Position numbers and translations under genes: made by a program. The notes beneath the pieces are model-generated. The model worked only from the letters and a program-made list of their open reading frames with translations, did no database searches and was not told where the DNA came from. This document shows positions 26,601 through 35,092 of a stretch of 64,000 nucleotides of DNA, piece after piece. Origin of the DNA: JANYCO01 sp035535995 (lineage in GTDB: Bacteria; Bacteroidota; Bacteroidia; Cytophagales; Cytophagaceae); assembly GCA_035535995.1 (NCBI GenBank), contig DATLOZ010000003.1, positions 1 to 64,000 of the forward strand, in the 5' to 3' direction. Position 1 is the first letter of the stretch, and each line of letters begins with the position of its first letter.

Positions 26601-29394
26601 GTTTTCTTTTAGTGATAAACATTCTCCACAAGGTGCGCAGGATCGCTTTCAGGTTGGAATGTGCTTCGTAAGGAAAACAAATGAAGGCAAACAATGTTTT
26701 ACCCAACATGTCGAGTGTGTTATTGATGGAGTTGTGAATATGGTACAACAACGCAACGTCTTTTGGTTTTTTAATAATATCCCAAAGCGAAGTGATAACG
26801 ATCGGTGCGGCGATCATTCCAGTAACAGTGATCGTCCAGAAGAAAGACGAGGGCATCGTAGCCCAGACTAATAACAGCAATGTCGTAAGCGCGATTGGTA
26901 TCAGGCTGCGGCGGATGTTGTCGAATATTTTCCATCTCGACAAGGCCGACAGGGGATTTTTTTGCCAATGTTTTAAAGGTGATTTGATGAATGGCAAGAA
27001 CCATGTAAATATTTGCCAGTCGCCCCGGATCCAGCGGTAGAAACGCTTCATATCGATCCGGTAGCTGTTTGGATATTTTTCAAAGAGGTATACGTCGCTC
27101 AATAATCCTGAACGCACATAACATCCTTCCAGCAAGTCGTGGCTCAGGATGCAGTTTTCAGCAAATCTTCCTTCAAGAGTTTTGATAAAAATATCTACGT
27201 CGTAAATTCCTTTTCCGATAAAAGATCCTTCTGCGAAAAGATCCTGGTATACATCTGAAGAAGCGCGTGTGTATGGGTCAATGCCGGAGTCGCTTGTGTT
27301 CATGCGGGTGTAGAGCGAGCTCTCGGCTTCCGGTAAATTTAAATTTACTCTTGGTTGTAAAATTCCGTATCCTTTGGTGACGCGTTTTTTTCGCTCATCG
27401 TAGAAAGCATGGTTTAGAGGGTGTGCCATGGTGGCCACTAGTTTCCATGCAGAACCCATCGGCAACTGTGTATCGGCATCGAGAGTGATCACGTATTTTA
27501 TTTCCGGTAAAATAGTAAGATCACCTACCGTAACGGAGAAATGTTCTTCTTTGCTTCCGCGCAGCATTGCATTCAGGGCGCCTAATTTTCCACGTTTTCT
27601 TTCATAGCCCATCCATACTCCTTGCTTTGGGTTCCAGTAGCGCGGACGGTGGAAAAGATAAAAAAGATCATCGTTGTCGCGTCCGTATTTTTTATTTAGT
27701 TGTTCGATACATATTTTTACTTGTTTTATCAATTCATCGTCTTCCGGTAGTTTTTCCTGTGTAGCATCTTTAAAATCGGTAAGCAAGCCAAAATGAAGGA
27801 ACTCGTTGCGGTTGGCCAGGAACCTTACTTCCAGCGCTTCCACCATCCGCTCGATCTCGTTGGAATTGTTAAGTATCACAGGTACTACTACCATTGTGCG
27901 ACAATATTCCGGGATCTTCTCGGAGAAGTCCATTTTCGGTAATAGTTTCGGCTTTACTATAATGGTAGAAAAAAAGTTGACGATCGAGATCGCCATCTGA
28001 CTTGTGCATAATAAAGAGAGCAAAGCGATGGGCACCAATAACCATGGGTTGTTGGTGTCGCTATAGGATTTCAAAAAGATCAACCCACTGATCGCCGCGC
28101 TGATCAGGAAGATTGCTGTAAGATAAATTCTAAGGGTATGTTTTTTGAATCTTTTCTGTAGGCGCGCGCCAAATGATTCGTGCATCTTTGCCCGGCGTTT
28201 GGTCTCCTCTTGACCTTTGCCAATAAGATAATATCCTACATGCGAAACCCGTTCGTCCATTTCCTCTGGCGTCACGGGATTATAACTGAGATCTATGGCA
28301 ATGCGCGCTACGTCTTGTTCCGAGAGTTTACTCTTCTTCGCAATGTCTTCTATTACATGCCTGTATTGATCGCGCGTAGAAAAATCCATGGAAGGATAGA
28401 TGCCTAGTTTGTCTTCGCATAATATTTGTTCTACCACGCTGTGTTTTTCTACGAAGTCGCGCCAATCCATAGAGCCCAGGAAGCGCAGGCTTCCGATGCT
28501 GTTGCTCATGGAAACCTGGTCGGCGGCTTGTTTCTGGATCTCACTGTTTACAAGTTCGGTGCTGGTGAGACCGTTATCAGACAATTGCAGTTCGATCCAG
28601 TTGAGTGCCAGTGCCAGGTCCGGGCCTTTGCCACGCAATTGCCGCGTTATTTCAGAGACAAAAGAGCTTCCCATCGGTGGATTAGAACGCGCCATATCGG
28701 CGATGACCAGGATCATGTTCTTAGGTTGTTTTTCTGCAGTCTCTAGCATTTGTCTTGCCCAGTAATCAGCAAGGTTTGCATCGAGCCGGTCGATGGCTAC
28801 GCGCGCAGAAACTCTCCGCAAATTTTCGATCAGTCCCAAACGAAGCATGATCGGGATCGCCCAGAGTTCGCCAAGTTGTAGATTGGTTACCGATTGATAA
28901 GCGCGTATAAAACTACTTAATCCTTCCTGGTCTATACGTCCGTCGTTGTGTGAAATAATTCTGAGCACGATGTCGTAGATCCTCACCAATCCAGGCGTAG
29001 AGCCGTTGGCGAGTTGGGGAAGGTCCTCGCTGTAATCTTTGGGTAAGTGCATTTTTGCACTCCGGATATTTTCTTCAATAAGATAAAAATTATCGATCAA
29101 CCATTCGCCTGCAGGAGGGATCTGGGTTTTTCGTTTGATAGAATCTGTAAGCAGCTTGCGTACTTCGTGCAAGATCATTTCATTGTTGGCAAGTCTTTTT
29201 AGTAGATGATCATGCTCTGGCTGGTTGGTAATTTTATGTGTTTTAGCTAACGCAATCCCAAACCGCTCCATCTGTTCGGAGCTGTAGAGTTCACCTCTCA
29301 AAGGTTCTTCGTTGAGATAACTTAATTTAGAATTTGATTGAAAAAACGTTCTCATGTTGGATATGAGCTCGTGTGCTGCAGATATTAGTTTCAT
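20692..29394 (-). CDS. Cyclic beta-1,2-glucan synthase (GT84 - glucoamylase-like - GH94)
   Basis: 2900 residues, the same scale as the Brucella and rhizobial Cgs/NdvB enzymes (about 2870). The N-terminal half is membrane-bound: paired hydrophobic segments near 420-490, 840-890 and 955-1010, with a family 84 glycosyltransferase between them showing ITLDADTQLP (about 635) and FYRWIRGDWQ (about 783, QxxRW-like). A glucoamylase-like region follows (about 1290-1650, with ESGYN and GQTNAIVYSFMAHHQGMSLL), and the C-terminal third is a GH94 phosphorylase pair of modules with the catalytic aspartate in GSGDWNDGFDRVG (about 2568). It should initiate, elongate, size-control and cyclise beta-1,2-glucan and place it in the periplasm. 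The neighbours give no export partner (no ndvA-like ABC transporter). Confidence 0.93.
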   Translation of the reverse strand: MKLISAAHELISNMRTFFQSNSKLSYLNEEPLRGELYSSEQMERFGIALAKTHKITNQPEHDHLLKRLANNEMILHEVRKLLTDSIKRKTQIPPAGEWLIDNFYLIEENIRSAKMHLPKDYSEDLPQLANGSTPGLVRIYDIVLRIISHNDGRIDQEGLSSFIRAYQSVTNLQLGELWAIPIMLRLGLIENLRRVSARVAIDRLDANLADYWARQMLETAEKQPKNMILVIADMARSNPPMGSSFVSEITRQLRGKGPDLALALNWIELQLSDNGLTSTELVNSEIQKQAADQVSMSNSIGSLRFLGSMDWRDFVEKHSVVEQILCEDKLGIYPSMDFSTRDQYRHVIEDIAKKSKLSEQDVARIAIDLSYNPVTPEEMDERVSHVGYYLIGKGQEETKRRAKMHESFGARLQKRFKKHTLRIYLTAIFLISAAISGLIFLKSYSDTNNPWLLVPIALLSLLCTSQMAISIVNFFSTIIVKPKLLPKMDFSEKIPEYCRTMVVVPVILNNSNEIERMVEALEVRFLANRNEFLHFGLLTDFKDATQEKLPEDDELIKQVKICIEQLNKKYGRDNDDLFYLFHRPRYWNPKQGVWMGYERKRGKLGALNAMLRGSKEEHFSVTVGDLTILPEIKYVITLDADTQLPMGSAWKLVATMAHPLNHAFYDERKKRVTKGYGILQPRVNLNLPEAESSLYTRMNTSDSGIDPYTRASSDVYQDLFAEGSFIGKGIYDVDIFIKTLEGRFAENCILSHDLLEGCYVRSGLLSDVYLFEKYPNSYRIDMKRFYRWIRGDWQIFTWFLPFIKSPLKHWQKNPLSALSRWKIFDNIRRSLIPIALTTLLLLVWATMPSSFFWTITVTGMIAAPIVITSLWDIIKKPKDVALLYHIHNSINNTLDMLGKTLFAFICFPYEAHSNLKAILRTLWRMFITKRKLLEWNPFANEERSNPTTLKAYYRTMWSEPFLALAVFVYLGIFAPLKLIMALPILVLWFNAPFIAWWISQPVPNKMAELKDKQNIFLRKIARKTWSFFEQFIRQEDNWLPPDNYQEQPVAVLARRTSPTNIGLSLLASVTAWEFGYITIGQLLERTGNTLNTMNKMERYKGHLYNWYGTESLNPLMPKYISSVDSGNLAGHLLVLKQGMLTLPHQDIFGKKIFEGLQDTLNVLSDTISGKDVELLLPFITELEDACTMSVITFQEVKTRMDKLTKNFLGAIEKITAAGNETNRWKQALLKQIDHVNKELNLYAPWFMLNSVPSKFTDLTISQKTNSLSQVLKAAIELRAMANRYESKENAASETKWLEAFQAALTKTILLADERIIAAETLAEKANALADMEWDFLYNKTSNLLTIGYNVQDHHMDGSYYDLLASEARLCAFVCIAQGKLPEESWFSLGRLLINVGGKPILLSWSGSMFEYLMPLLVMPTYENTLLDQTCKAAVDWQIKYGKQIDLPWGISESGYNMINASSDYQYKAFGAPGLGLKRGLEEDTVIAPYAAAMSLMVAPEEACKNLQVMSEKGYEGRYGFYEAVDYTPSRVQRGQTNAIVYSFMAHHQGMSLLSLAYVLLNKPMQKLFEAEPQFQASLLLLQERIPKATSFFTHTANIADINYAPSGTDTRIVKTPNTPIPEVQLLSNGRYHVMVTNSGGGYSRWKGLAVTRWREDVTCDNYGSFLYIRDMKEDNYWSNTYQPTLQQGEKYEAAFTQGRVDFRSTHNDLESHTEILVSPEDDIEMRRVCLTNRSNMRRTIEVTSYAEVVINAPAADIATPAFSNLFVQTEILSGQHAILCTRRPRSADEQPPSLFHLLTVHGATPDEVSYETDRMKFIGRGNTTSNPQAMSNTGKLTGSEGSVLDPIVAIRYKITLDPEESVTFDMIIGMADTREVCLGLIDKYQDKHHKDRVFELAWTHSQVVLRQINATETDAQLYARIASSILFTNSFFRADPLILINNRRGQSGLWGYSISGDLPIVLLKIEKQSSLYLVKQLVQAHSYWRLKGIAVDLMIWNEEHTGYRQVFQNEVQAMIPVELNDKPGGIFVRASDQISNEDRVLFQTVARIIFSDKDGSLEDQVKRKRMSKATIPYLIPTQTYRPVPANVQVPKDLVFFNGLGGFTPNGSEYVIHIKDRKTTPAPWVNVIANPTFGTVLSESGVAYTWTENAYELRLTPWNNDPVSDLGGEAYYLRDEETGHFWSTTFLPSGGQSSYLTRHGFGYSVFEHIEDGIHSEMTVFVDLEESIKFVIVKIKNQSGRPRKLSATGYTEWVLGNHRMKTAMYIQTEVDADTGAILAKNPYNTEFGNRVGFFDVNHYKKSYTADRTEFIGRNGSLKNPDGLLRQKFSGKTGLAIDPCAALQVLFDLEDGGEHEIVFKLGAGRDHGHASELARKFKANNIAYESLEKVKNHWKHTVSAIQVETPDQAVNFITNGWLTYQTLSSRLWGRSGYYQSGGAFGYRDQLQDVVSLLHTAPELARKQILLCASRQFVDGDAQHWWHPPVGRGVRTLCSDDFLWLPFVTSLYIAHTGDTTILEETASFLEGRQLNAGEESYYDLPIQSSKVGTVYEHCVIAIRHGLVFGEHGLPLIGSGDWNDGFDRVGIHGKGESVWMAFFLYLILEQFAKVARAHKDPGFADECMKAAQLLKSNVDEHAWDGEWYKRAWFDNGAQLGSSANDECRIDSIAQSWSVLSGAGDPKRSLIAMESAYKNLVRKDSQIIQLLDPPFDKSQMNPGYIKGYVPGVRENGGQYTHAAVWLITAFAKLGDRKRVWELLSMINPLNHGKTAEDVSIYRVEPYVLAADVYARKPHIGRGGWTWYTGSASWMYRLITESFLGIEREGNQLRIIPCVPKEWQSYKIHYRFKNTYYHIEVVQNESKGETLISLDNHEEKSDVINMVDDGKEHQVKITIYTGEKLKPHTVI

Positions 29395-29606
29395 ACTTTT
29401 AATTATTTTAAACTAAATCCAAAAAACATGCTTCATACATTGCTGTTCTGCTAACGCTTTAAAAAAGTTTCTAACTCAGAAACAAATGTTGGTGAAGCTG
29501 TTATGTCTGTCGGACAAATTGGTATTTTCAGTATGAAAAATCCTATATTTTGAGAGAAGAAACGTTATACGGGATTTGGGAAAAGTTGTATGATTCACAT
29601 GTTGTC

Positions 29607-29660
29607 TGAACCTTGATTTACGGGATTAGAAGATTAACTTGATTGTTATTACAAGATTTA
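29607..29660. repeat. Copy of the CCTTGATT...GGATTAGAAGATT repeat
   Basis: GTCTGAACCTTGATTTACGG onward, close to the blocks at 3563-3613 and (complement) 7439-7486. The 29395-29842 gap also contains a 47-base duplication (units from 29678 and 29725, each with CTTGTGAAAA and CAGGACTACTGTT). No gene is seen in the gap. Confidence 0.55.
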
Positions 29661-29718
29661 TGGATGTTGAGTTGTTATCAAGAGGAAACTTGTGAAAAGT
29701 CAGGACTACTGTTGTAAT

Positions 29719-29829
29719 TGTCATTCAGGAGGAACCTTGTGAAAAACCAGGACTACTGTTTAGCGTTATTTAACACTGTAGTTGTGCTTACTCTAAATTT
29801 CTAAGCGCAAGATTTCTTCTGAATGACAA
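29719..29829. mobile_element. Small inverted-repeat element (GTCATTCAGGAGGAACCTTG)
   Basis: Ends TTGTCATTCAGGAGGAACCT (29719-29738) and its near complement AAGATTTCTTCTGAATGACAA (to 29829) frame 111 bases without an ORF. A weak relative of one end, TTCAGGAGGAAATTTGTG, is at 20621-20638. This looks like a non-autonomous palindromic repeat. Confidence 0.5.
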
Positions 29830-29842
29830 CAATCTTAAATCA

Positions 29843-30265
29843 TCAAACCTTCGGGTCATCATCGCTCTGATTAAAGTTCTTCTCGATCAGTGCATCAATC
29901 TTCTCCTTGGTCAACGGTTTATTAATATATGCCATGATATCGAATTGTGATAAGTGTTCGATGTCATTAGGATTATCAGAGGAAGTAAGTATTACTACGG
30001 CCCCTCTGTTTTTTTTGTCCATCCTGCCATAGAGATATAGAAAGTCGAACGCATCCATTACAGGCATGTTTACGTCGAGAAAGATCAGGTCCGGACAAGG
30101 TTTGTTACTGGCGGCACATTTTTCGATGTATTTGAAAGCCATATGGCCATTGGTGGCAACTTTCAGCTCATTAGTGATATTAGCATTTTGAATGATCTTT
30201 TCACTCACAAAATTACTTACTACATCATCATCTACCAGCAGCGTACAATTCAATTTCTTTTTCAT
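29843..30265 (-). CDS. Stand-alone response-regulator receiver (CheY-like)
   Basis: 140 residues, one receiver domain and no output. The acidic pocket D12-D13, phosphoacceptor D64 in LIFLDVNMPVMD, T94 in VVILTSSD and K116 in YINKPLTKEK are all present. The acidic tail NQSDDDPKV follows. It is typical of Bacteroidota single-domain regulators that act as phosphate shuttles or through protein contact. It is divergent from the two-component cluster that starts at 30744. Confidence 0.9.
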   Translation of the reverse strand: MKKKLNCTLLVDDDVVSNFVSEKIIQNANITNELKVATNGHMAFKYIEKCAASNKPCPDLIFLDVNMPVMDAFDFLYLYGRMDKKNRGAVVILTSSDNPNDIEHLSQFDIMAYINKPLTKEKIDALIEKNFNQSDDDPKV

Positions 30266-30743
30266 AGTAGTAGTGTTTTAAGGATCTGGTTCAATTTATA
30301 TACCAGCTCTTCTATAATACAATATAGAGGGCAAAAATGATTTTAAAAGATCATATTCGGTAATTGATTGCCAACCGGCACAAGAAAAATCAGATCCTTA
30401 CTAAATAGGATTGTTAAAAATAAATTATGTTTTATAAAAACCAAGGTTGTAAAAAAGACCTGTTATCTCCAAGAAATTCTTAATTAATATTTTTTTAATT
30501 CATTTATAAAAAGAAAAAGAAACAGGAAATATTAATACTGCTTAGAATTCATAGACAATTAAAAAAGAGCTGAAATATCAATTTGATTGGTCGATTCTCA
30601 AAATGAGAAAATACAGCGGCAATAAATTAAATCAATGTTAAGTTAACGGTTGGAAGTCAATAATTTATTTAATTATTATGGAACTATAAAGTATGGTATA
30701 ATATTAGGTATATATAATGTGATAGCAATTAAATAAGAAAGCC
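30266..30743. other. Divergent AT-rich regulatory gap, 478 bases
   Basis: Separates the two receiver genes. Very AT-rich with runs of A and T; no ORF and no clear TAnnTTTG box. It probably holds the divergent promoters of the signalling genes. Confidence 0.4.
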
Positions 30744-31154
30744 TTGAAGGAAAAGAAAAATATCAAAATATTAGTTATGGAGGACAATGAAATGTATAAT
30801 TCCCTTCTAACGAAAAAAATCGAGCTGTATACCAAATCTCTTTCAGTCGATAGCGAGTATACTTTTGAAATTTTTTCTTATACTTCCCTGGCCGAATGTA
30901 TGAAAAATCTTGGAGAAGACATCGATATTATATTTCTCGACTATTATCTGGTGAGAAATGTTACGGCGTTGGATATTTTGAGCAGGATCAAAGAAAAGTG
31001 CAAAGATTGTAAAGTCTTTATCATTTCAAGAAGCCGTGATACAGAGATCATTCATAAAGCATTTGAGCATGGAGTAGATGATTTCATCTTTAAGGGTAAA
31101 TACGGATTAGCGCATAGCTGTTATCTTATCAAACGGGCAATTGCAGACAGGTAG
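30744..31154 (+). CDS. Stand-alone receiver domain protein
   Basis: 136 residues starting at TTG; no in-frame ATG exists before the essential first strand (IKILVMEDNEMYNSLL). Acidic pair E13-D14, phosphoacceptor D66 in DIIFLDYYL, S95 and K117 are present. It resembles the receiver of the NtrC-type regulator at 33737: both share EDNExYNxLL and LDYxL. That suggests a common kinase or a duplication. It lies 32 bases before the hybrid kinase gene, so the two are likely co-transcribed. Confidence 0.85.
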   Translation: MKEKKNIKILVMEDNEMYNSLLTKKIELYTKSLSVDSEYTFEIFSYTSLAECMKNLGEDIDIIFLDYYLVRNVTALDILSRIKEKCKDCKVFIISRSRDTEIIHKAFEHGVDDFIFKGKYGLAHSCYLIKRAIADR

Positions 31155-31186
31155 CCTATAAACAGTTTACGCTTTCATCACTTGAT

Positions 31187-33676
31187 ATGGCAAGGAAAGG
31201 ATTAGTTTTTGAATTGAGGATCATCTTTTTTATACTGATCGCAGTAGTCATTGTGGCAGGCATCGGCGTGCTTGCTTACCGTAGTCTTTCTGCCATCGTC
31301 TCCAACATCAAAGAAGAATTAAAGCCTGATCAAAAATCAGCCCTGATCAAACAGGTACAATCAGATCTCTCCGATGCAGAGAACGGTGTACAAACGTATA
31401 CGATCACCCAAGAAAGCGAATACCTGGAGCCTTTTTATCAGGCGGCTTCCTCCATCGACAACAAAGTAAATCACCTTTACAGCCTGAGCGCACAAGACAC
31501 AGCAGAGCTGGCAGTACTGGATAGTTTGAATTATTTCATCGAACAAAAATTCATTATCCTACGCGATGAACTTTCCCTGCAAAACAATAATAGCATAGAG
31601 CTGGAGCTGGAAGATATTTCACTCAAGCTCCAGAAGACCGAACAGTATAATGAGTTGCCTGCAAACAATATTCCCGCCACTACTACTAAGGCGCCGAAGC
31701 GGAAGAGCAATATAATCAGCAGGCTTTTTTCGAAAAAGAAACCTGTGACAGTTCAAGAAACCATTGAACCTCCTACGGTAGCTACACCTCCTGTTCATTC
31801 GGTTAAATCTATTCGCAAAGAAGTAGACCGTTTGCAAGAACTACAAGCTAAACAGTCGTACGCGCTTATGGAGAAGCAGCTTGAGCTCTCGCAAAAAGAC
31901 AAAGCGGTGATGGATAGAATTCGCTTATGTTTCGCACAGCTGGAAGAATTGGAAAAAAAAGCGATGGCTGTTAAAACAGCCCTGGCAGAAAAACAAGCCA
32001 GAGAAGTAAACCGCTGGATCATGACGTTCTGCATTGCTGTGTCGTTGCTGTTGTTTGTACTTGGTATTGTGATCATCCGTTACACAAGAAAGATCAATGC
32101 CTACAGCAAGGCGCTGAAAAAAGCCAAGACTGAGGCCGAGCGACTGAGCAAAGTAAAAGAATCTTTTATCTCTACTATGAGCCATGAGATCCGTACGCCG
32201 ATGAATGCGATCTTCGGGTTTTCAGAACAATTGCTCGAAACGCCTTTGAATGATGCGCAAAAAGAACAAGTGGAGATCATCAAAAAATCTTCCGATCATC
32301 TGGTGGGTATTATCAACGATATTCTCGATTACTCCAAATTGGGAGCCGGCAAGCTTGAACTGAATATAGAGCGCTTCAAACCGAGAGATATTGTCAACGA
32401 AGTTATTCGTATGATGAAGCCTTTGGCTGGCAAGAAAAATATTGATCTTAACACCGATATAGCACCTGATCTTCCCCAAGTATTGCTCGGTGATCCTATG
32501 CGGCTAAAGCAGATCCTGATCAACCTTGTAAGCAATGCCGTTAAATTTACCGACAAAGGCGAGGTAAGCTTGAAATGCCTGCCAATCCTGGAAAACGACA
32601 CTATTGTGCTTGTACAGTTTATGATAAAAGATACAGGCATTGGTATTCCTTCTTCAAAAATAACGAGCATATTCAATGAGTTTGAACAAGCCGAAGGAGA
32701 CATCACACGACGCTATGGAGGCACAGGACTTGGGCTTACGATTACCCAAAAACTTGTTACGTTGCAAGGAGGAACCATCGAAGTAGACAGTGAAGAAGGA
32801 AAAGGTACAATGATCAAGTTTACGATCCTTTATAAAATAGCACCCGTTATAGATGAACCAAGTCCGGAAAAGAATGAAAAATATTCGGTGCCGACCGATC
32901 TTGCAATCCTGGTGGCTGATGATGAAGAATACAATAGGATGTTGATGACGGCTATTCTGAACAAATGGGGAGTGATTCATAAAGAAGTATCCAACGGAGA
33001 AGAAGCCGTGCGGGAACTGGAAAACAGGAAGTATGATGTAGTGCTGATGGATGTACAAATGCCAGTCATGAATGGCCTTCAGGCCACACGCTATATCCGC
33101 GAGCATCCTATGAAAAGCAGTAACCAAAAAATACCGATCCTGGGCGTGATGGCCTCTGTCTCCGAAGAGATCCGCCGGCAGTGTATGGAAGCTGGGATGA
33201 ACGATTGCTTGAATAAACCCTTTAAAGAAAAAGAATTATCCGAAAAAATATCCGATTTGTTGAATAAAGATTTTATGGAGGAAAATAAAACGATCATGGA
33301 TGAAGAAAATAAGACGAATGAAAATAGTCCAGGTTATGATCTGTCAGAAATTTATAAGGTATCTGACAATAGTAAAGATTTTGTGAAAGAAATGATCCGC
33401 TTGTTCATCAAAACGACAAGTGAAGGTCTAGTGGCGCTTAAAAGGGGAATGAAAAATAACTCCTGGGAGTATGTGGCCTATCAGGCGCATAAGATCTCAG
33501 CGCCATGCAAACATATTGCTGCTGAAAAACTTTATCAATTGTTGAAAAAGATCGAAGAGCGTGTCCGAAATGACTACAGTACGCTTCAGGTAGGAGGATT
33601 GATGGAGGAGGCCGAGGCTGAGATCAACCGCTTGATCCAGCTGTTGGAAGTAGAGTATGCGAAAATACAGTCTTAA
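31187..33676 (+). CDS. Hybrid sensor histidine kinase with receiver and HPt domains
   Basis: 829 residues: membrane helix 12-32, extracytoplasmic helical sensor 33-276 (CHASE3-like, with a Lys/Pro-rich insertion near 155-215), membrane helix 277-299, HisKA with H333 in SFISTMSHEIRTPMN, HATPase (440-550; N-box LINLVSNAVKF, DTGIGIP, GGTGLGLTI), receiver 570-695 with D622 in VVLMDVQMPVMNG, and a C-terminal HPt with H768 in YQAHKISAPCKH. It can run a full His-Asp-His relay and pass phosphate to a separate receiver such as the proteins at 30744 or 33737. Signal unknown. Confidence 0.94.
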   Translation: MARKGLVFELRIIFFILIAVVIVAGIGVLAYRSLSAIVSNIKEELKPDQKSALIKQVQSDLSDAENGVQTYTITQESEYLEPFYQAASSIDNKVNHLYSLSAQDTAELAVLDSLNYFIEQKFIILRDELSLQNNNSIELELEDISLKLQKTEQYNELPANNIPATTTKAPKRKSNIISRLFSKKKPVTVQETIEPPTVATPPVHSVKSIRKEVDRLQELQAKQSYALMEKQLELSQKDKAVMDRIRLCFAQLEELEKKAMAVKTALAEKQAREVNRWIMTFCIAVSLLLFVLGIVIIRYTRKINAYSKALKKAKTEAERLSKVKESFISTMSHEIRTPMNAIFGFSEQLLETPLNDAQKEQVEIIKKSSDHLVGIINDILDYSKLGAGKLELNIERFKPRDIVNEVIRMMKPLAGKKNIDLNTDIAPDLPQVLLGDPMRLKQILINLVSNAVKFTDKGEVSLKCLPILENDTIVLVQFMIKDTGIGIPSSKITSIFNEFEQAEGDITRRYGGTGLGLTITQKLVTLQGGTIEVDSEEGKGTMIKFTILYKIAPVIDEPSPEKNEKYSVPTDLAILVADDEEYNRMLMTAILNKWGVIHKEVSNGEEAVRELENRKYDVVLMDVQMPVMNGLQATRYIREHPMKSSNQKIPILGVMASVSEEIRRQCMEAGMNDCLNKPFKEKELSEKISDLLNKDFMEENKTIMDEENKTNENSPGYDLSEIYKVSDNSKDFVKEMIRLFIKTTSEGLVALKRGMKNNSWEYVAYQAHKISAPCKHIAAEKLYQLLKKIEERVRNDYSTLQVGGLMEEAEAEINRLIQLLEVEYAKIQS

Positions 33677-33736
33677 AAGTTTCACTTACTTGTACAATAA
33701 TGTATCTTAGAGGAACAATTTTTGCACTACTAATAA

Positions 33737-35092
33737 ATGAGTCATAGACCTTTTAAGATAACGGTGGTGGAGGACAATGAATGGTACAACAAACTGCTTG
33801 TACACAGCTTGTCGCTCAACCCGGATTTTGAAATAGAAAGTTATACTTCAGGCAAAGATTTCCTGGCCCGCCTGAGCAAAGATACCGACGTAGTGACGCT
33901 CGACTACCGTTTGCCGGATATGAATGGCAATGAACTTCTAAAAAAAGTAAAAGAATTCAACGAAGAAATTGAGGTGATCGTGATTTCCGAACAGGAGAAC
34001 ATCGAAACTGCCGTAGAGCTTCTCAAAGCCGGCGCTTATGATTATATCGTCAAAGAGAAAGACATCCGCGACCGCTTGCTGAATACTGTCAACAACATCC
34101 GTAAGAAGACTACACTGAAAGCCAAAGTGTCTTCCCTGCAAGAAGAAATAGAACATAAATTCAATTTCCAAAACACCATTATCGGCAACAGCGAATCGAT
34201 CAAACGTGTGTTTACGCTGATCGAAAAAGCTGTTAATAATAACATCACAGTTACTATTACAGGAGAAACGGGTACAGGAAAAGAAGTAGTGGCTAAAGCC
34301 ATTCATTATAATTCCAAAAGAAAGGACAAACCTTTTGTAGCGGTAAATATTTCTGCCATACCTTCCGAATTGATCGAAAGCGAATTGTTCGGACACGAGA
34401 AAGGAGCCTTTACCGGCGCTACATTTCGTCGTGTAGGAAAATTTGAAGAGGCTGCCGGAGGCACATTATTTCTCGATGAAATAGGAGAGATGGAAACTTC
34501 CCTGCAATCCAAATTGCTACGCGCTTTGCAGGAAAAAGAGATCACACGGGTGGGAAGTAATGAGCTGATCAAAACGGATTGCCGCATTATTGTAGCCACT
34601 AATAAGAGCTTGAAAGAAGAAGTAAAGAAAGGGAATTTTCGCGAAGACCTTTATTTCCGGCTCTTCGGTCTTCCCATCGAATTGCCTCCGCTGCGGGAAC
34701 GTAAAAATGATATCCTGATCTTAGCAAAATATTTTTTAGAAAACTTCTGTCGCGAAAACGAAATAGAAGAAAAAATACTTTCTCCCGAAGCACAGAAAAA
34801 ATTGCTCAACTACGATTATCCCGGCAATATCCGCGAGCTGAAAGCCTCGGTAGAACTGGCTATCGTGATGTCCAACCACAACCAGATTGGCGCAGAAGAT
34901 ATCCTACTCAGCACCAATGATGCGCTTACGCAAGTGATCCATGAAGAATATACGTTGCGTGAATACGATATTCGTATTTTAAATACGTATTTGAAAAAAT
35001 ACGACAACAATATCAATCTTGTGGCAGAGAAATTGGATATCAGTCCTTCTACAATCTATAGGATGATGAAAGAGGAAAAGGAGAGAGAGTAA
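33737..35092 (+). CDS. NtrC-family sigma-54-dependent response regulator
   Basis: 451 residues: receiver (1-120, D56 in VVTLDYRLPD, K106 in IVKEKDI), AAA+ activator domain (about 148-380) with Walker A GETGTGKE (176-183), the sigma-54 contact loop GAFTGA (223-228), Walker B LFLDEIGE (about 245-252), and a Fis-type helix-turn-helix at the end (KLDISPSTIYRMMKE). It should activate sigma-54 promoters when phosphorylated, most likely by the kinase 60 bases upstream. The stop codon falls inside a direct repeat (35074-35181). Confidence 0.95.
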   Translation: MSHRPFKITVVEDNEWYNKLLVHSLSLNPDFEIESYTSGKDFLARLSKDTDVVTLDYRLPDMNGNELLKKVKEFNEEIEVIVISEQENIETAVELLKAGAYDYIVKEKDIRDRLLNTVNNIRKKTTLKAKVSSLQEEIEHKFNFQNTIIGNSESIKRVFTLIEKAVNNNITVTITGETGTGKEVVAKAIHYNSKRKDKPFVAVNISAIPSELIESELFGHEKGAFTGATFRRVGKFEEAAGGTLFLDEIGEMETSLQSKLLRALQEKEITRVGSNELIKTDCRIIVATNKSLKEEVKKGNFREDLYFRLFGLPIELPPLRERKNDILILAKYFLENFCRENEIEEKILSPEAQKKLLNYDYPGNIRELKASVELAIVMSNHNQIGAEDILLSTNDALTQVIHEEYTLREYDIRILNTYLKKYDNNINLVAEKLDISPSTIYRMMKEEKERE

